64,000 nucleotides of DNA from Syngnathus acus. Its lineage: Eukaryota > Chordata > Actinopteri > Syngnathiformes > Syngnathidae. The stretch spans positions 3,059,053 to 3,123,052 of the forward strand of contig NC_051093.1 of NCBI RefSeq assembly GCF_901709675.1, given 5' to 3'. Position numbers and translations under genes: made by a program. Shown piece by piece: positions 38,314-51,763 of this stretch; the first letter of the stretch is position 1; each line of letters begins with the position of its first letter. Below the pieces are notes generated by a model. It saw only the letters and a list, made by a program, of their open reading frames with translations. It had not been told where the DNA came from and ran no database searches.

Positions 38314-38597
38314 CCTCCTGCCGACAACAACCAATCAGATCAGTCCTGACTTGCGAGGCCGTACAGATGCAGGAAACGCCGCACGTGCGTCCGATCGTTT
38401 ACAGCGAAGTGCCGAGTCCGGTGCTCATGGGAGCCCACGGTGTGCGGCTACATGATCCCGGCAACATCCATGGTTCCTGGTGGCGGTCAGACGGTAACTA
38501 CGTGGCCACATGTGGGAGGCTGCATCCTGATCCAGAAATACACAAAAACTAATCACACACATGCACAACATCAACTATAAACAACTTTAATGACATG

Positions 38598-38770
38598 TAC
38601 TGTAATTTTCGGACTACAAGTCGCGGTTTTTTTCCATAGTTTGGGTGGGGGGGCGACTTATACTCAGGAGCGACTTATATACATATATATGTTTTTTTTC
38701 ACTTTTTTGGGCATTTTATGGCTGGTGCGACTTATACTCCGGTGCGACTTATAGTCCGAAAATTACGGTA
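38598..38770. mobile_element. Short palindromic inverted-repeat element (MITE)
   Basis: The 173 bp element starts 'tactgtaattttcggactac' and ends with the inverse of 'taccgtaattttcggactat'; about 25 of the terminal 27 bases match as an inverted repeat. Inside, 'gcgacttata' words occur three more times. There is no coding frame. I know this as a common vertebrate and fish repeat type but cannot name its superfamily with certainty. It sits about 290 bp upstream of the sh2b1 start, probably in a 5' intron. Confidence 0.8.
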
Positions 38771-41026
38771 CTATCATCATATACTATTCCATTGTTTCCA
38801 ACACTCCATGGATTTTATCAACAACAAATGCCTCCCGTGGCATACTTGATACTTACTATGTATTTGATCACATTTCTTTTCTGCGCATGTTACACAAAAG
38901 TTACAAAAATGATGTAGGGCAGCAAACATTCTATAACTTTATTTGATGCAGTTATATAATTGTTACTTTCCTAGAAGTAGGCCTTCAAATCATTGCAGTA
39001 TTCAAATTGTGATTTTTTTTGCTACCTATTGTTTCACGCAAAGACTGGACTTAATTAGAAATAATATCGTTGTGATGTCTCTAATACAAACTTTCCAATG
39101 ACAGCAACCTTTTCAAAAAATGATGATTAATAAAGTTACATAGATGCTGAACCTCCGGTTCAACGAAAAAAAGGTCACCCCTAAAATCTCAACCCCTACT
39201 GACTGAATATTAACGAGATGGCCAGAAATTGATGCATTTTCAATCCTCTAGTATAGTCATTTCTTTACATTTGTCAGAGTAAAATTATACTCTTCTCACT
39301 GGAATTGTCTTTAGAATATCTGGCTGATGATTATTAGTAAGTTTTGAAATACCGTTTTCACCATGCAGATACGTGTAACGGTGAGGTAAATAACGCTGGC
39401 TGACTTTAGCTCGCTCACGCTAGCAAGGCGAGTGTTGCTCATTCAGCTGAACAAAATCACAAAGCGTGTGCCCCCACCCCAAAAAATGTGCCATTTACCC
39501 CAACACAGAAGCGACGTCTTGTTGGAAGACGTTTTGTCCGAGGGTCACATATGAAGCCATCGCTTAGCAGTTGGCCTTGCCAAATGCACTGTGGAGCTAG
39601 GCTAGCCGTTAGCTCCGCGGTTAGCTGCTAGCAGACAGTATCTAGCGGCTATTAATAAACCTACGAGGAGCATCAACCAACACTACCTGCAAATCACAGC
39701 CGCGTCCGTCAGCGGGGCCGAACCCGAGCGAAACGAGCGCGGAGGTGTGGACGCATAGCGGCGCGATGGCGTCCCATGGGGAGGCTCCTGCTCCTGCTTC
39801 TTCTTCTTCTTGCTGTTCTTGTTGTTGCTGAAGAACAAGATTGCGAGCAACAGTCACTCGCCACAGATGAGATACTAGCTCGAAGCTAGTCTGCTGAGGC
39901 TGCTGAAGCTACCCTCCACGAACTCTCGCGAGACTCAGGGAGTGCAACGTTACACACCGACGATGGATGGACGGACACTTCGATGCACAAAAAACGCGCA
40001 CACACGCACACAGATGTTTCGCATTCTCTCTCTGTCTCTATCAATCTATCGATCCATACATCTATATATTAAAATTTCGTGTGATAATCTAAATATTTAT
40101 TTTAACCCGGAAGCGGAAACGTGGGGTGCCTCTTTGCCGTGTTTGTTAAAAAACAAATCTACACATCAAATGGATGATTTTAAACATAGCGGATTCACTC
40201 ATCGCGTATATACATTTGATGCCAGTAGCGCTGAGCTTGTGACGTTCAGGGTCAGGTGACGTCCTCTCAAGCTCACGTGATTTCATATTTTCGGATTTGT
40301 CCTCGATTTGCTTGGGATTGAGGACAATTTTACGAAAAACTGGCTGGTTCCGTCATGGTGTATTTTGGGAAGAAATCGATGAGACTTGTTAAAATTAGCT
40401 TAATTTAATTTGGCCAGCATCTGGCATCCCAGAGGCGACAAAGAAGCGACAAAACCGCCGCCTGCTCTGTAAGTGGCCAAATATACATTTAATTTCCACA
40501 TACATTTAAATCAACAACATCCACTTTTATGTCTTCTATTACCAGCAATGTTTAAGTATCTTACAGTGGTGCCAAGTGCACTCATATTATTTTCAGCCAT
40601 CTGTACTTTAATCATTTTCTCATGACTTTTTACGTTGAGTTCCTCCATTTGGAAACTTTGCTTTTTGTACTTTCTGCTCCGTACTTTGTTGTTACCTTGT
40701 TCAATCTTTGCGAAAGACGACACCATAAAATCTAAAATGATGTAAATAAATAAACAAAGGTCGGATGGTTAGGGTCAGATCATTACGGAGTACTTCCAAA
40801 CATAACAGAAGGCCAGAACCATCAGCCACACTACATCGAATTAGAAAAATCAATTCATAAGTTAATGTACCGTATGTCCATCATTGTTGATCCTTTTGAC
40901 CAAAGCATTTTGTTATGAAGAAACCTGCGAAGGCTTTTAAATTGTGGGGAAACAAAAGTTGGTCTCCTTGCACACTGAACATCTTGTCGTCGTCAGATGT
41001 TGTGAGGCCAACGCACACGCTTCCAA
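38771..41026. other. Intergenic interval sh2b1-mfsd11
   Basis: Apart from the CpG-rich block near 39.6-39.9 kb, this is AT-rich DNA without a recognisable gene. An acceptor-like 'gtcgtcgtcag' at about 40987-40997 suggests that the exon holding the mfsd11 start is preceded by a non-coding exon. Confidence 0.5.
39600..39920 (-). promoter_or_regulatory. Likely sh2b1 first (non-coding) exon and promoter
   Basis: A CpG-rich segment surrounded by AT-rich DNA, about 1.3 kb upstream of the sh2b1 start. The reverse strand has a short frame with a Gln/Glu-rich part (LQQQQEQQEEEEAG) encoded by a CTT/CTG repeat at about 39790-39830. Its role as a promoter or 5' exon is inferred from composition and position; the peptide is not recognised. 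Confidence 0.35.
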
Positions 41027-43289
41027 ATGGGTCCTGACGGCAAGAAGTTGATCAACGTCATCGTCCTGGGCGTGGCCTTCATGTTCATCTTCACCGCCTT
41101 CCAGACGTGCGGCAACATCGAGGTAGGCGGTGCCGACGCCACCCGTCACTTCAGCTTTCACACCACCCTCTTGCTTCTTGCAGCAAACGGTCATCAAGAG
41201 CTTCAACAGCAGCACCTTCCATGGCAGTGGATACACCAGGTAAGAGTCCACAAATGCCGCATTATGGGGGGGCTGCTAATGTATTTGTGCGTGTGCGGTC
41301 CAGCATGGCGGTGATCTACGGCGTGTTCTCGGGGTGCAATCTGCTGGCGCCGTCGGTGGTGGCGGTCATGGGTGCGCAGCTATCCATGTTCTTCAGCGGC
41401 CTGCTGTACAGCGCCTACATCGCCGTCTTCGTCTACCCGTACACGTGGAGCTTCTACGCCGCCTCGGTGCTGGTGGGCATCGGCGCCGCCGTGCTGTGGA
41501 CGGCGCAGGGCAACGTGCTGGCGCTCAACTCGGACACGCGTACCATCGGCAGGAACAGCGGCGTCTTTTGGGCGCTGCTGCAGTTCAGGTGAGCTGCACA
41601 GCGTGTGACGTTGGACACTTAGTTTGCTTCTGCTGATGGCGTGCGTGTGTTTTTTAGCTTACTGTTTGGAAACTTGTTCATCTTCTTGGCCTGGCGCGGA
41701 CACGAGCACATCTCAGGTAGGTTGGGGCCGGTCGCGCAGGTGTAGACGCGCTGCCATGCAAGTTTGACCCCGGTCTGCGTGTGCGCAGACAAGGACCGGC
41801 AGACGGTGTTCATCTCCCTGACGGTCATCAGCCTGGTGGGCTGCTTCCTCTTCTTTCTCATCCGGAAGCCCGACCCCGAAGTGGCGCCTGGCGACGAATC
41901 GGAGGCCCTGCTGCCCTCCGACTCGGGCGAGAGTACATCTGGGTACCTGTTGGCATGAGGATGATGTTAATGATGTTGAGAAAACAAAGCTTGCGATATC
42001 TTGCAGTTGCCATGGCGACTGTTTTTTTTTTTTTTTTTTGCATTGCTACCCCGACGCCCAAAGTAACTATTTTTTTTCATGTGCCAATTTTACTAGTTTA
42101 AAGCCTACTGTGTTATTAGAAAAGAAATTGCAATTTGACTAAATTTGATATTGGCCTTTCTCTCAACTTGTCTTTACAGCTCGTCTTTCTCGCACGTCTG
42201 CTCGCAAGCCCTGGACGCTTTTGGTACATGCGCGGTTGATTCTCAAGTTCAATGTTTTTTAATGAGGTGCAAAAAGCTCATTTAAATGACCGTGCTTCTG
42301 TCCTCCTGCTCCCCAGTGCGGGTGTGCAAGATGCTGGTGACCAAGGAGATGTTGCTGCTCAGCTTGTCCATCGCGTACACAGGTGACTCACAACTTGCCG
42401 TCTGACGCGCCCCCCCCCCCCCCCCCCTTGACGGCTGACGTTGACAGCACGCGTGTACCGGCAGGCGTGGAGCTCACCTTCTACAGCGGTGTGTACGGCA
42501 CGTGCATCGGCGCCATGACGGGCTTGGGAGCGGACGCCAAGAGCTTGATGGGGCTGTCGGGCATCTGCGTGGGCCTGGGCGAGATCCTGGGCGGGGGCGC
42601 CTTTGGCGCGCTCACCAAGGGCGGCGGCCGCGTTGGCCGCAATCCCGTGGTGCTGCTCGGCCTGTTGTCGCACTACGTGGCCTTCTACCTCATCTTCATC
42701 AACATTGCCGACGACGCTCCTCTGGCGCCCGAAGAAGGAACCCAGCTCATCGCCTACATACGGCCTAGGTCGCCCACCATCGGCTCTAAATGCAACACCA
42801 CATACAAAACACACGTTAGGATCATCAGGAGCAAAAATATCCCGCCATTGCAACATGTATGATTCCAAATTGAAGACATTAATGGCCGCTGTGTATGTGC
42901 AGTGTGGGCGTGGCGCTGCTGTGCAGCTTCCTTTTGGGCTTGGGCGACAGCTGCTTCAACACACAGCTACTCAGCATCATCGGTTTCACCTTCCGCAACA
43001 ACAGTGCCCCCGCCTTCGCCGCCTTCAAGTTCATTCAGGTGGGAAGGTTTGATTTTCAACTGTGCCTCCCTTCTCCAGTGACCCAAGAGAAGTTTGAAGG
43101 TCACAGTGGTGTCACCTCGCTGTTGTGTTTGCTCCTCAGTCCATCCTGGCAGCGGTGGCCTTTTTCTACAGCAACTTCCTTCTGCTGCACTGGCAGCTCG
43201 TCATCATGGTCGTGTTGGGATTCGCCGGATCACTCACCTTCTTTGTTGCCGAGTGGCGGGCACAGGCAGGCGGCGTTGACGGGATCTGA
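41027..43289 (+). CDS. mfsd11: MFSD11, UNC93-like major facilitator protein
   Basis: Multi-pass membrane protein of the UNC93-like major facilitator branch; its substrate is not established. Ten exons: 41027-41122, 41184-41239, 41304-41588, 41658-41716, 41789-41942, 42180-42223, 42317-42382, 42465-42768, 42903-43038 and 43140-43289. They total 1350 bases (449 residues) in frame, the length I recall for the mammalian protein. The start MGPDGKKLINVIVLGVAFMF gives helix 1, followed by TAFQTCGNIEQTVI. Other conserved parts are SMAVIYGVFSGCNLLAPSVV, VLWTAQGNVLALNSD, VFWALLQFSLLFGNLFIF, LTFYSGVYGTCIGAM, SGICVGLGEILGGGAFG and LLCSFLLGLGDSCFNTQLL. The central loop (residues about 215-260) is acidic and Ser-rich. 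No anomaly is seen. Confidence 0.96.
42404..42428. repeat. Cytosine run in mfsd11 intron
   Basis: About 18 C in a row inside the 82 bp intron 42383-42464. The run serves as, or crowds, the polypyrimidine tract. Confidence 0.85.
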
Positions 43290-43469
43290 TGAAGATAAAG
43301 ACCCGCTTCACACATTTACACCGCCACACAATTTGCACGTTCACTTTTAACAACACAGCGAGGCATGATGGAAAGTGCCGCTGGTTGCTGGCTTAAGTTT
43401 TATTTTTTTACCGCAATGTTGACCACCAAGAAGGGAAAACGGAGACGAACTAATGATGTCAAAAGTTGA

Positions 43470-43475
43470 AATAAA
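43470..43475 (+). terminator. Poly(A) signal of mfsd11
   Basis: AATAAA about 180 bp after the stop, followed by a GT-rich element near 43495-43505. Confidence 0.75.
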
Positions 43476-44777
43476 GTTTGAAAGAGCAATACTTGGGTCT
43501 GTGCGTGCTTCAAAATCCAACAAACCTTTGCATTCTATTCGCTCACCACTAGATGGCAGAAATATCTACACGCTATCCCAATAAAACGAGCAATCAAAAC
43601 AAAATGATGCTGTACTGCCCTCTTTTGTTAAATAATGATTATTACATCTACAGATTGTCTTACAATGTAAAAACAAAAGTGCAGTAGTACAGCATTTTTG
43701 GTGTTAATGACGACTTTGCTCAACATTGAAAGTAACGTCACATGCAAGAAAATACGTCATGTTAAACGATCATCAAAGTTATCCCATGATTTCATTTGAC
43801 CGCCAAAATACTGAATACACGTTTCCAAACAAAACGTTCTACTTTTGGGAACGTTAGTCCTGTACAAGGCAGAAGGATTGTACGTTGGCGAGACAAACAA
43901 AAAACTCGCAAAACTGATTCGACCCCCCCCCCCCCAAAGAAACTCGAAAGTCGTAAAATGGGCCACAGAGAGGTGGACGGATGGAAGATTCTGCAGTCGT
44001 AGCGTGGAAGCGTGCCGTGAGTTGGCCGCGTCGGTGTGTCTCCATGGCAACGGGCGGGCCAATGGGCGCGCGACAGATTGTTTACAAGGGGGCGCGTCCG
44101 CCGTTGCTCCGGTTACGTGTTCAGGTATTAAAGTGGCACTGCGGGCTGCGAGTCGTCTTCGTTTCTTTGCGTGGCTCTTTGTTGGCCCTCGCGCGCGCAC
44201 GCACGTACACGCACGTACACGGAGACACACGCAGGCAGGAGGCGCGCGCGCAGTTCACACGGAGGAGAGACGCTTGACTGCAGGTAAGATCACACTTTTT
44301 TACTCTTTTGATTTCGTTTCGACATTTAATGCTGTTTTTTTATTGCGGCTACTCGACGTGAAAAAAGTGCAGAAGTTTGTCATGCTACAGTTCAAACTCC
44401 CTTAACAAGTTTAATACGTGAACATAATTAAAAATATCTTCACAAGTTCAGTTTGTTCGATGTGCATAAAAACGTTGCGCCGCGCAACAATTTGCGAGCG
44501 AGGCGTGCACGCGCTCAGGTGTGAAGAGAAACTGACTGTGTTCAAATGAGTCCTCACGCACTCATTCACACGCTAACAATTCCTCTCTCACTTCACTGCG
44601 TTCATTCTCATGTTCTCACTTCGGAACACTCAACTGACACGTGACCTCATCCAGTCACGCTCTCATTTTCTCACTTAAATGTGTTTGAGGACGTGAGTCC
44701 ATTGTTCAAATCTCATTCATTCATTCACTCACTGACTCACTTCATACCTTTGCAGTCAAGTTGAGGACGGCAAAGTG
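43476..44777 (+). promoter_or_regulatory. foxj1 upstream region and 5' non-coding exon
   Basis: A GC-rich block (about 43980-44280) ends in a perfect donor 'gactgcag|gtaaga' at 44283/44284. An acceptor 'cctttgcag' ends at 44755, 22 bp before the foxj1 ATG. This supports a non-coding first exon ending at 44283 and a 472 bp intron. The intron is full of 'tcactcatt'-like words (about 44560-44740). The transcription start is not determined. Confidence 0.5.
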
Positions 44778-46435
<1,658 letters not shown>

Positions 46436-46723
46436 GGTCGCCTGGACCCCGCGCCTCAAACTTTTGATACTCATGGGACTTCATGTTTACATCACATGAT
46501 TGACATATGACATTTTTTGATGTCCATTTTTCACTTATCCACACTCAGTGAGATGGAGCCCAAATCCATGCATCCAGCGGTCCATGCATTCATCCATTCA
46601 GCCAATAATCCATCCAACATTTATAATCCAGGAGAGAAAATATCCATTGTCTAACCAAGAATGGTAGATCATTGGTTGCATAGATCCCAAAAAACAACAA
46701 TCCCTCCATCCATGCTTCCAACA

Positions 46724-46772
46724 ACTCTCTCTCTCTCTCTCTCTCTCTCGCTCTCTCTCTCACTCTCTCTCT
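46724..46772. repeat. (CT)n microsatellite in foxj1 3' UTR
   Basis: About 22 CT units interrupted by CG and CA. Confidence 0.9.
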
Positions 46773-47254
46773 CCATTTCAGGGTGCTGTCCTATCTGACT
46801 GGACTAAAGGCGGGTTACATTCCATTGGTTGCTAGCCAATCGCAGGGTATATCATTCAAAATATACGCACAATTAAGTTTTTGATCTTCAATGAAGCTAT
46901 GCTAACGTCCACTAATGTGACTGGGATCAACTTCAAGTCAACAAAAATCATCATATACCAACTTCCTGCTTTGGCTCCGCCTCCTCTGGCTCAACTTCCC
47001 ATCGCAATGGACAAATATCACATTGTCAATTGTTAGCATTTGCCAAATGAAGCTTTTGTGGACTTTGAAAGACAAGATCAAAGTGATGACGTTTGGTCAG
47101 ACAAAATGTCCCGTGACCTCTGAACACGCGTGCGGGACGTTCAGAAACGACGGAAGACATTACATGACTTGTGAGTTTGTTCTTGTGACATCACTATGAC
47201 AGCAAACCTCAAGATTGATTGGCTCTTCTTTTTTAATGCTATTTTTTTCCAAAC

Positions 47255-47260
47255 AATAAA
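47255..47260 (+). terminator. Poly(A) signal of foxj1
   Basis: AATAAA about 820 bp after the stop, followed by a T-rich stretch and then a long CA repeat at 47290. Confidence 0.6.
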
Positions 47261-47289
47261 AATGTCTTTTACTGCACCTTGTTGCCTCA

Positions 47290-47359
<70 letters not shown>
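47290..47359. repeat. (CA)n microsatellite
   Basis: About 35 CA units. Overlapping open frames (poly Thr-His, poly Cys-Val) are artefacts. Confidence 0.97.
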
Positions 47360-47362
<3 letters not shown>

Positions 47363-48554
47363 TACATACATACTCACACGCGCACGCACACACACGAACG
47401 GACTACACACACAAACTGCAGGTTGCAGTGCTTGTGGTCCCAATTGTCGGCCACGGGGGGTCTTTGTCTTGCATGTCTTTTGTGTGTTACAAGCGTCCAT
47501 ATATCAGCAACTGAGACCCCCCCGGGCGGACCCCCCAGCCGGGTCATGTGCGGTGTCATGTGACATATGACAGACACCCAACACGCCACATCGGGCAACA
47601 TTCCCTGCTTCATAATCACTCGATAAGGATTTCATTAAGTACTCAAATATGGATCTGTTATTACAACAGTGGACCTCGAGAGTTCCTAAAATATCAACTA
47701 AAAAAAAATTGTTATGAAGTGATTCAGTGAGAACTGTCCAATCGCTGAATAGAAATTTTTATTTTGTAGCCTATATAGTTGATGCAAAAATGTCCGTGTC
47801 ACGGCATGGGCCACTTGGCAAATTGGCCCTTGCTCGCCTGCCCCAACGTGTCCGCGGTAACCCGAGTCGCGTAAGACGAGCTCACGGCCGAAACACTAAC
47901 CCTCGACACGACAAAATGGCCGCCAGTCGCACTACTAATATTGACGGCGGCAACCGCTTCAAGGCGGGTCACGTGAGGGCGGCGTCTGACCAATGAGGGA
48001 CGAGCACGCCGCGCAGTCATAATAGATGAGGACCACGATGAGTAATCAGATTACCAGCACACATGCAGACGGCAACAACAAGACATGTTGTCCCACAAAG
48101 GCCTGTTGCCGCGGTAATGGCTGGTTGGGCTGTCACCGGGGGCGGGGCCTCAGATTTACGATACGGCTGCTGTGAAAGTTTGCAAACTTCAGCCGGGAGC
48201 ACATGTGCTGCAGAAACGCATACACAAACACACGCATGAACACACAGTTTGATGTGCGACGGGTGGCGAGGTAACGACGAACATTGGGTGCCATGCTGCT
48301 AACGCAAACGCTAATAAGCGAAGCCCCGCCCCTCGACAGGTCAATCATTACATCAGTATGTTAAAGTTATTTCATCACGTATTAAAAAGCCAGCAGGCTG
48401 CCCGGAGGAAACGACCTGGTCTGCCTCCTGCTCGCCATCCGCTCACTCGCTCACCCCAATGCTTCTCACGGGATAAGAAATGGACGCCATCTGACATCAC
48501 AAATCAGACAACTGCCAGCCAAGGTGCCCTGACACTGCCTGATAACAACACACA

Positions 48555-48685
<131 letters not shown>

Positions 48686-50422
48686 GCAACACTGCCCTCT
48701 AGGTTGTCTGTGTTTTTGTGTCTTTAGACATCAGTGAGTTTGCAAACCAACAAACACTGGGCAACACAACAAGGCCGAAACCAGATGACACACACATCCA
48801 AACGCACTTACACCGTCACAAACAAACAAGTTGCTGAATAGAAGATGGATGACAAATGAGATGGTGGATGCAAGATGGCGAGGAAAAAATGACATCATAA
48901 AAATCATCATTGACATCATCATATTACACACACACACACGCGCACACACACACACTTATTAACTGAGAGGAATGCAGAATCAGGACATGAGCGGTGGGCT
49001 GGGGGTGTGGGACGGATGCTTGTTTCTGTTCAAGTCCCGCCCACCTACAAACAGAAGTTTCCAAAGCTTCTAGAATTTTCTGGAAGAATTCCAGATAGAA
49101 GGGGACAAATGTTTGTAGCTTCAAATCAAAATATAAATGTGATATAAATTGTTCATACACCTTTTTGTTTGGAGAGTTTGTGTACTATGTGCGTGTTCGT
49201 GGGCTCAATGTCCTCCATGCTCCAGTGAGGCTCATATTTTGACCTCTGGCTCACTCAGGCTGCAAGTCCACAAGGTCACAGAGGTCATGAAATTTGCCAT
49301 GTTGTTGATGTATAACTTGGTATTTAAGCATCTGGTCTAGACTTACTGTATACATGCTTTGCATGATACAATATATGCCATGGGGTTTTGCTCAAAATGA
49401 TGTTTACATGATATAAGTATGTGCTAAATATGCCATGTGTAAAATACGATCTAGTTATGCGCTTTGTGCTATAGAAATAAAAATCTGAAAAAGTAGTCTG
49501 CCAGATTCCTTCCAAGTCAGAGCGGTTGACTGACACTCCGTCCGAGCGAAGTTTTGTGACCTCACGTGCGCTTTGCAAGTCAACAAGCAAAAAAAGCGGC
49601 ATTCATTCAGCCCGTCCTTCCCGGCAGCAGATTAGGGGATCGGGTCATCGGGACCCCGAGGGGCCGCCGGAGAGCCGAGACGAGGATAAGCGGCCGTGAA
49701 TGGCCGACACAAAAGAGGACACGTCTGACGTCAGCGTCCACAAAAGAGTCAATGAAAAGACCTAAAATATTGTGCTTGTCTTACGTGTCGCATTTACACT
49801 CACAGTGGGCCCCTCCCTTCTCCGTACCCCGCATGGGTGGCCACCAGTGGTCTGCGGCTTCTTGGGATCTCCATGGCGATGAGTAGCACTAGCGAAGGTA
49901 TCTGTCTTACTGGAAACCAACTTTATTGTTGACTTTCAGGAACGCCTGACGGGGGGTGTCTGTGTGTCTTTTGGGGGAAGATGGGGCGAGGGGAGGCGGC
50001 TATGGGGGGTCGGAGGCACATCCTCATCTGTCCTGCTACATCCACGCTACACATGCTGATGCTAACATAGTAGATCAGCATCTTAAGGCTCATGCCGATA
50101 TCAGTTTGCACTTTGTATTTGCTAGGAAGAGAATCAGTGCACTAGTGGGACAACTCTTACTATTTTTTTTGCCACTACAAGTGCAAATTTTGGCTTACAT
50201 TTAAACTTTACTAGTAAACTGCTTCACTATTTACATTATAGGGCCCAACTAGTTGATGTGGTGTGCCCTTTTGTCACACCGGTTAAGGATATGGACTAAA
50301 TCCTCAAAGGCTTTGCATAAACACATCTCAAACACACATCCCTCTGAATTTTTTGGGAACTTTTGCAGTCTAAAGTAGTTGGTGCGTTGTATTTTTTTAC
50401 CTTTTGTTTATCCACTAAGTCA

Positions 50423-50740
50423 CAGGAGTCAAACGCAAGTCCCGGGGGCCAGATATGGCCCGCCACATCATTTTAGGTGGCCCGCAAAGACAAATTGTGC
50501 TTCGACTTTATGTGTCGATACTAAAATTACAAATTTTCACTTAATAAAATAGAGATATTGCTAGCAATTTTTATTACCACTCGATTTTTTAAATGATTGA
50601 ACAGTTTTTACTAGTCTCTGATTTCAAAACTATTTATTCATCACTTTGTTGTGTAGCCTATACTACATGAAGTTGTCATAATAGCCCTCTGAAGGACACT
50701 ACGGTGCGGCCCGCGACAAAAACGAGTTTGACACCTCTGC
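50423..50740. mobile_element. Decayed hAT-like non-autonomous element
   Basis: The left end 'caggagtcaaac' and right end 'gtttgacacctctg' are imperfect inverted copies of a CAGAGGTGTCAAAC-type terminus. Subterminal 'ggcccgc' words occur on both sides. No target-site duplication is clear, so the exact ends are tentative. Confidence 0.6.
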
Positions 50741-51763
50741 ACTGATGAATGAAAACTTAAAAATACAATAATTAGGAGCGTAAACGATAGAGGTTTTTGC
50801 GCAATACGTCAAGATATTTCTTTATAATTCTTACACAACCAAAAATCAAACAATACTATTGTAGGAATCAACATTTTTTTAAGTAGGCAAGGTGGAAATG
50901 TCGATTTGCAAAAGCTCATCGAACGTTCTCGTCTCTACAAGTTGTAATGTGTATAAACCTGTTGCTCTCTGGCGCCCTCTTCTGCCATAGTGTGGAAGTA
51001 CAGACTTAGGACCCCGCGGACAAGCGACTCGACACACCGGTTAGGGAAGGGACACCCGTTACATTATTTTCCCATTCGATTTATTTTAAAATCCGAATAT
51101 TTACGTGTCAGTATTCAATTGTAATCGCGCAAAAATAAAAACGATTATTGTTTGTCAGCTGACTTGTTTTGGTCACGTGACCACATCCGTTTCCGACTCA
51201 TGTGACTTGTTTCGAGATCGCTGGAGAAAAAACGGGCACGACAAAAAGTGAATATTTTATTTTTTTTCATCCCGTAGTTGACTTTGGACTCAAAAGAATA
51301 AGTGCGGAAGTCGGGTAAGGCGTCAAGGAGAAATCCCGTTAAAACACACAAAAATACTTTTAGGAAAGCAGTCGAGTCTTTTTGCTTGTATGTATTTATC
51401 ACACTAAAGTTGACCGACTCCGGCGACTCTGGGGGTCGTTATGCGCCCCCGTCGAATTAATAGCACTTGAATAAGCCTCCTATAAATCGTGTCTTCCTTT
51501 AACGTCTTTAAACGACTAAAAGCACTAATGACCACTTTGAAGAAGCACTTTTGGCTCGTTGCTTATCTGTCAATTTCGTCGCACGCGTTTGGTATGCACG
51601 AAGAAAAAGAAGAGCACCGAGGGGCAAAGTCTCCGTGATAAGATAGCTGCTTATGTGTCCTCTAGAGACTCCCATACGTTAGTTATCAAAGTTGACAGTT
51701 AAAGAAGGACCAGGTGATGATTTATGTGTATACTGTAAATATATATATTTTTAGACCTCCGAG

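Noticed and set aside
36912-38455. Several 100-150 codon frames opposite and overlapping sh2b1 exon 1
   Set aside because: They are shadows of a GC-rich, proline/serine-coding exon whose correct frame carries the SH2B1 domains.
39642-39857. Gln/Glu-rich reverse frame as a separate gene
   Set aside because: It lies in a CpG-rich, probably 5' UTR segment of sh2b1 and comes from a trinucleotide repeat. Kept only as a possible promoter or exon.
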